Part shown: positions 61,020-64,000 of the stretch, in pieces
How positions within the stretch are numbered: position 1 is the first letter of the stretch
Layout: every line of letters begins with the position of its first letter
Source of the DNA: Cytophagales bacterium
GTDB taxonomy: Bacteria; Bacteroidota; Bacteroidia; Cytophagales; CCMP332
Assembly: GCA_028279065.1 (NCBI GenBank)
Contig: JANQSY010000049.1
Span: 1 to 64,000, forward strand
Direction: 5' to 3'
DNA: 64,000 nt
The notes under the pieces: generated by a model
The model's input: the letters and a program-made list of their open reading frames with translations, nothing else
What the model was told of the DNA's origin: nothing
Database searches by the model: none
Position numbers and translations under genes: made by a program

Positions 61020-62910
61020 ATTCAATCCTTCTGTTTAATTGTCGATTCTCTTCACTGTCATTTGGGGCGAGAGGTTTGGTTTCTCCATAGCCTTCAAAAG
61101 AGACATTGCTTATATCTACTCCATTGGAGACCAAGTAATCCCTGACGGCAAGAGTTCGGTTTTTGGAAAGTCTAATATTGTCATCATGTGATCCTACATT
61201 ATCGGTATGACCTGCGATCTCGATCTTAACATTTGGGTTTTCGGACACAAAAGTGATCAACTCATTTAATTCGATTTTGGATTCCCTTCTCAACTCAAAG
61301 CTTCCAAAGTCAAAAAATATGTTTCTAAGCTCTGTAGTGGCACCCTTAATTATGGGGTCCAATGGAATATCAAGTACAAGATGCCCATCTGGTCCTGCAT
61401 TCTTGAGATCGAAATTAATACTCTTATACAGGTAACCTGGCCTGGAAATGAAAAGCCCGTAATCTGCACCTTTGGTCAGAATTATTAGATATCCTCCATT
61501 AATGCTATCTGATTTCAATGATTGAATTGCGGTATCCTTTTCCAGGTCCATTAAATTAATGCCAGCTGCCAGGGGTTTATTTGTTTGACTGTCGTAAACT
61601 CTTCCTTTCAATGCGTGGCTTTCCTTCTTGACCTGAAGCCTTGGAGGAAGTTCTACCTTATAAAGAAAACTTCTTTCGACTCCGTCATTTACAGAGGTCC
61701 TGGAATAATAGGCAGTCTTTCCCTCTGAGCTAACGTATATGCCAACTTCATCTTTCCAGGTATTCAGAGGATAACCAAGATTTTCAGGCTTGGACCAACC
61801 ATCCTCTGTCCTTTCAGTCATGTAGAGGTCTAGTCCCCCCATTCCCTTTCTACCATTTGTAGAGAAAAACAGGGTCTGTCCGTTATTATGCAAAAAGGGA
61901 GAAAATTCCTCTCCTGGTGTGTTTACAGGCGCTCCAAGATTTTTTGCCCTCGCCCAATTCCCATCCTTTTGCTTTATGCTGTACCAGATATCCATTCTCC
62001 CCTTTCCTCCGGGTCGGTCAGAGGAGAACAGTAACAGTCGCCCATCTGAAGAGAGGCTTGGTTGCGATTCCCAATGCCTTGTGTTGATGTTCTTTCCAAG
62101 GTTTTTGGGTTTACTCCACTCATTTCCTTGCCGGTAGGATATCAGCAGATCACATCTTCCCAAAAGACCGGGAGCATTGCAAGACGTAAAAACCAATACC
62201 CTTCCGTCTGCTGATATTGCACAGGTACCTTCATTATACTCTACAGTATTTATACTATCGGAGATATTTTGAGGCGGATTCCAGTTCCCATTAATATTTC
62301 TGCTTACCAATATTTCTTCAGTGCTCCTAGCGCTCCTGGCAGTAAAAAAAATAAATTCCCCATCTCCTGTCAGAACCGGGAAGTATTGGAACTGAAAATT
62401 ATTTAGAGGATGAGGTAGTTTTTTAGGTTTTATGGAATCGGGGTGATCTATACTTTCAATGCCGAACTGGCAATTTCTTATATATTCCTGAGCTATCTCC
62501 TGGCCCGCATAATTGCCGGGGTCTGCACTCATATATTTTCTGAATGCGGCCTCAGCTTTAATATAATCACCTTCATCCATATACATCCTCCCCAAAAGCA
62601 AAAAGGTATCAGCATATTTTGGCCTCATGGGAAGCAACTCTGTCGCTTTTTCAAAATGAAGCCTCGCAAGTTCTACCTCCCCTATGTGCATAAGGGTTTT
62701 TGCTTTTAAATAATGTGCTTCGCCAAAGTTTGGATCTTTCTTTAGAGCCTTATCAAAGAGCTCAAGAGCAGCAGGGTAATTTCTTCGGGAGGCCTCTTTT
62801 TGAGCCTCTAAATAATAGTCCGCAGCCTTTTTAGAGTTTGTACCCAATCCACTGACCTGAGCCAGAAGTTCAGCTGAGAATAGAAAAATAAAAAAGAATA
62901 AAATCCTCAT
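61000..62910 (-). CDS. PorE-like TPR/PD40/OmpA protein
   Basis: The 636-residue product has a signal peptide (to LLAQ), TPR repeats (YYLEAQKEASRRNYPAALEL, GEAHYLKAKTLMHIGEVELA), PD40 propeller blades (QYFPVLTGDGEFIFFTARSA, QPSLSSDGRLLLFSSDRPGG), a carboxypeptidase-regulatory-like domain (ALKGRVYDSQTNKPLAAGIN) and a C-terminal OmpA domain (EIAGHTDNVGSHDDNIRLSK). This order is that of PorE, a peptidoglycan-linked T9SS component, and several T9SS cargo proteins are encoded in the window. Other proteins share the order, so PorE identity is likely, not certain. It overlaps queE by 1 base. Confidence 0.88.
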   Translation of the reverse strand: MRILFFFIFLFSAELLAQVSGLGTNSKKAADYYLEAQKEASRRNYPAALELFDKALKKDPNFGEAHYLKAKTLMHIGEVELARLHFEKATELLPMRPKYADTFLLLGRMYMDEGDYIKAEAAFRKYMSADPGNYAGQEIAQEYIRNCQFGIESIDHPDSIKPKKLPHPLNNFQFQYFPVLTGDGEFIFFTARSARSTEEILVSRNINGNWNPPQNISDSINTVEYNEGTCAISADGRVLVFTSCNAPGLLGRCDLLISYRQGNEWSKPKNLGKNINTRHWESQPSLSSDGRLLLFSSDRPGGKGRMDIWYSIKQKDGNWARAKNLGAPVNTPGEEFSPFLHNNGQTLFFSTNGRKGMGGLDLYMTERTEDGWSKPENLGYPLNTWKDEVGIYVSSEGKTAYYSRTSVNDGVERSFLYKVELPPRLQVKKESHALKGRVYDSQTNKPLAAGINLMDLEKDTAIQSLKSDSINGGYLIILTKGADYGLFISRPGYLYKSINFDLKNAGPDGHLVLDIPLDPIIKGATTELRNIFFDFGSFELRRESKIELNELITFVSENPNVKIEIAGHTDNVGSHDDNIRLSKNRTLAVRDYLVSNGVDISNVSFEGYGETKPLAPNDSEENRQLNRRIEFTILEI

Positions 62911-63530
62911 TATGGAACACCCATGTAATTATGGATCTGCAGGGAGATCCTCCATTCAGGATTTTCCTTGCAATATCCATTGATCAAGGGGATCATTTTT
63001 TCCCTTTTTGACCATTCGGGTTGAAGAAATAATTTGCAATCGGGACTTAATTTACCCCTGAAGGATTCAGCCCATTTAAGGTCGCTCGGGTGGTAGATCA
63101 CAACCTTTAACTCGTTAGCAAAAATTAGATTCTCTTCTAATACAGGCTTAAATTTTTTTGGAGATATACAAATCCAATCCCAAGAACCTGAAAGGGGGTA
63201 AGCCCCGCTGGTTTCAAGATGGGTTTTTCCACCCATTTTACGTAAACAAAGAGTCAAATCATCAAGCTTATGCATCAATGGCTCTCCTCCGGTTACGACC
63301 ACAATTCCATCATTTCCAGGGATAGCCTCTACAAGGTCCTTGATGCTTGCCCTTTCATGATCTTCCACTTTCCAGGATTCTTTTACATCGCACCAATGGC
63401 AACCCACATCGCAACCGGCAAGCCGGATGAAATAAGTGGGTTTCCCGGCATGATACCCTTCTCCCTGGATTGAATAGAAACTTTCCATTACCGGAAGGGT
63501 TGTTGTCTGAGATTTCTGTACAGCGATCAC
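62910..63530 (-). CDS. queE: 7-carboxy-7-deazaguanine synthase
   Basis: The 206-residue radical SAM enzyme carries the cluster motif CDVGCHWCDVKESW, preceded by the substrate loop SFYSIQGEGYHAGKPTYFIR and followed by VVVTGGEPLMH. QueE makes 7-carboxy-7-deazaguanine in queuosine synthesis. The CxxxCxxC variant and length fit the family. No other que gene is near. The start lies 44 bases after folD, and the stop overlaps the next gene, suggesting a folD-queE-OmpA transcript. Confidence 0.95.
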   Translation of the reverse strand: MIAVQKSQTTTLPVMESFYSIQGEGYHAGKPTYFIRLAGCDVGCHWCDVKESWKVEDHERASIKDLVEAIPGNDGIVVVTGGEPLMHKLDDLTLCLRKMGGKTHLETSGAYPLSGSWDWICISPKKFKPVLEENLIFANELKVVIYHPSDLKWAESFRGKLSPDCKLFLQPEWSKREKMIPLINGYCKENPEWRISLQIHNYMGVP

Positions 63531-63574
63531 ATCACAAAAATACTCCTTATTACTCAGAACATGGTTAAGGCCTA

Positions 63575-64000
63575 TTAAGGATAGAATACCTTATTGTAGG
63601 CATGCATGGTATTCAATAATAGAGCTGCTATGGTCATAGGTCCTACCCCACCCGGTACAGGAGTAATATATGAGGCTTTTTTGGAAGCACCTTCAAACTC
63701 TATATCACCCACCAATCTGAATCCTGATTTTTTTGTTTCATCCGGGACCCTGGTAATTCCAACATCAATGACTACCGCCCCATCCTTGACCATATCTCCG
63801 GAAATATAATTCGCAGATCCGACCGCACCTACAAGAATATCGGCCTGAAGAGTCATTTCCTTTAAGTTTTTGGTCCTTGTATGGCAAAGGGTAACTGTAG
63901 AATTCCCAGGATTGGTTTTTCGGCTCATCAAAACACTTAGTGGGGTTCCAACTATATCACTTCTTCCAACAATTACGCAATGTTTTCCCTCCGTTTCAAT
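63575..64000 (-). CDS. folD: Bifunctional methylenetetrahydrofolate dehydrogenase/cyclohydrolase, 3' part
   Basis: The frame is open to the window edge, so only the last 141 codons are present. Reading from the edge it gives [20 protein letters not shown], then [20 protein letters not shown] and [15 protein letters not shown], ending [20 protein letters not shown]. These are the NADP-binding and C-terminal motifs of FolD, which interconverts methylene- and formyl-tetrahydrofolate. The N-terminal catalytic part lies outside the window. Confidence 0.96.
   Translation of the reverse strand: METEGKHCVIVGRSDIVGTPLSVLMSRKTNPGNSTVTLCHTRTKNLKEMTLQADILVGAVGSANYISGDMVKDGAVVIDVGITRVPDETKKSGFRLVGDIEFEGASKKASYITPVPGGVGPMTIAALLLNTMHAYNKVFYP

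Overview
The window looks like chromosomal DNA of a free-living, probably aerobic member of the Bacteroidota. The reasons are: several genes start behind promoters of the TAnnTTTG type used by this phylum; Shine-Dalgarno sequences are mostly absent; several secreted proteins end in type IX secretion (T9SS) sorting domains; there is a PorE-like TPR/PD40/OmpA protein; and families typical of the phylum occur throughout (DUF2911, DUF4296, DUF4465, DUF5916, GSCFA, LETM1-related protein). I cannot fix order or genus from sequence alone. I see no phage, integrase, transposase or CRISPR array.

Layout. 1-215: a 12-bp tandem repeat running off the left edge, then a self-inhibited Fic AMP-transferase gene. 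1.5-7.7 kb: a SpmA/SpmB-type transporter, an ECF sigma factor with a membrane partner and a secreted beta-rich protein, then lemA with two TPM-domain genes. 7.7-11.2 kb: a TetR regulator and paaABCD of the phenylacetyl-CoA epoxidase; paaE, the reductase, is 4 kb away on the other strand. Between them lie a lipoprotein, a TerB/LETM1 fusion, a helical-repeat protein, a 47-residue peptide gene and a likely small RNA. 16.4-21.8 kb is the most accessory-looking part: a lipoprotein gene and a truncated copy of it form about 190-bp direct repeats around a large T9SS protein gene, followed by a two-gene unit that may carry a toxin-like domain. 21.8-29.4 kb: a DUF5916 protein, purB, secreted proteins, a MacB-type permease and a conserved amidotransferase-like protein.

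29.4-35.7 kb is a cobalamin-uptake locus on the minus strand: promoter, B12 riboswitch, TonB-dependent receptor, two T9SS-exported surface proteins (one DUF4465) and two BtuG-like beta-propeller lipoproteins. The receptor start codon sits in the loop of a long hairpin. 35.7-45.8 kb: mutS2, a Cys/Met-metabolism PLP enzyme, a potassium channel, and a five-gene Lol-like export operon (LolA-like protein, two FtsX-type permeases, ATPase, outer-membrane protein).

45.8-64 kb is mostly housekeeping: SDR, DNA glycosylase, SpoU methyltransferase, tRNA-Leu(CAG), PAP2 phosphatase, a DUF4296/DUF423/YggS/thioredoxin run, rpsF-rpsR-rplI with a textbook promoter and terminator, GSCFA protein, two PD40-OmpA proteins, a YfiR-like protein, a DUF2911 protein, a YheT hydrolase, queE and a partial folD. 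One membrane protein here has a histidine-kinase phosphoacceptor segment but no ATPase domain.

The strongest candidates for something new are the B12 locus with its T9SS accessories and start-codon hairpin, the small RNA at about 14.95-15.05 kb, the GMGYQ gene pair and the kinase-less phosphoacceptor protein. All coordinates and motif calls were read by eye; family names come from recognition of motifs, not from a search.
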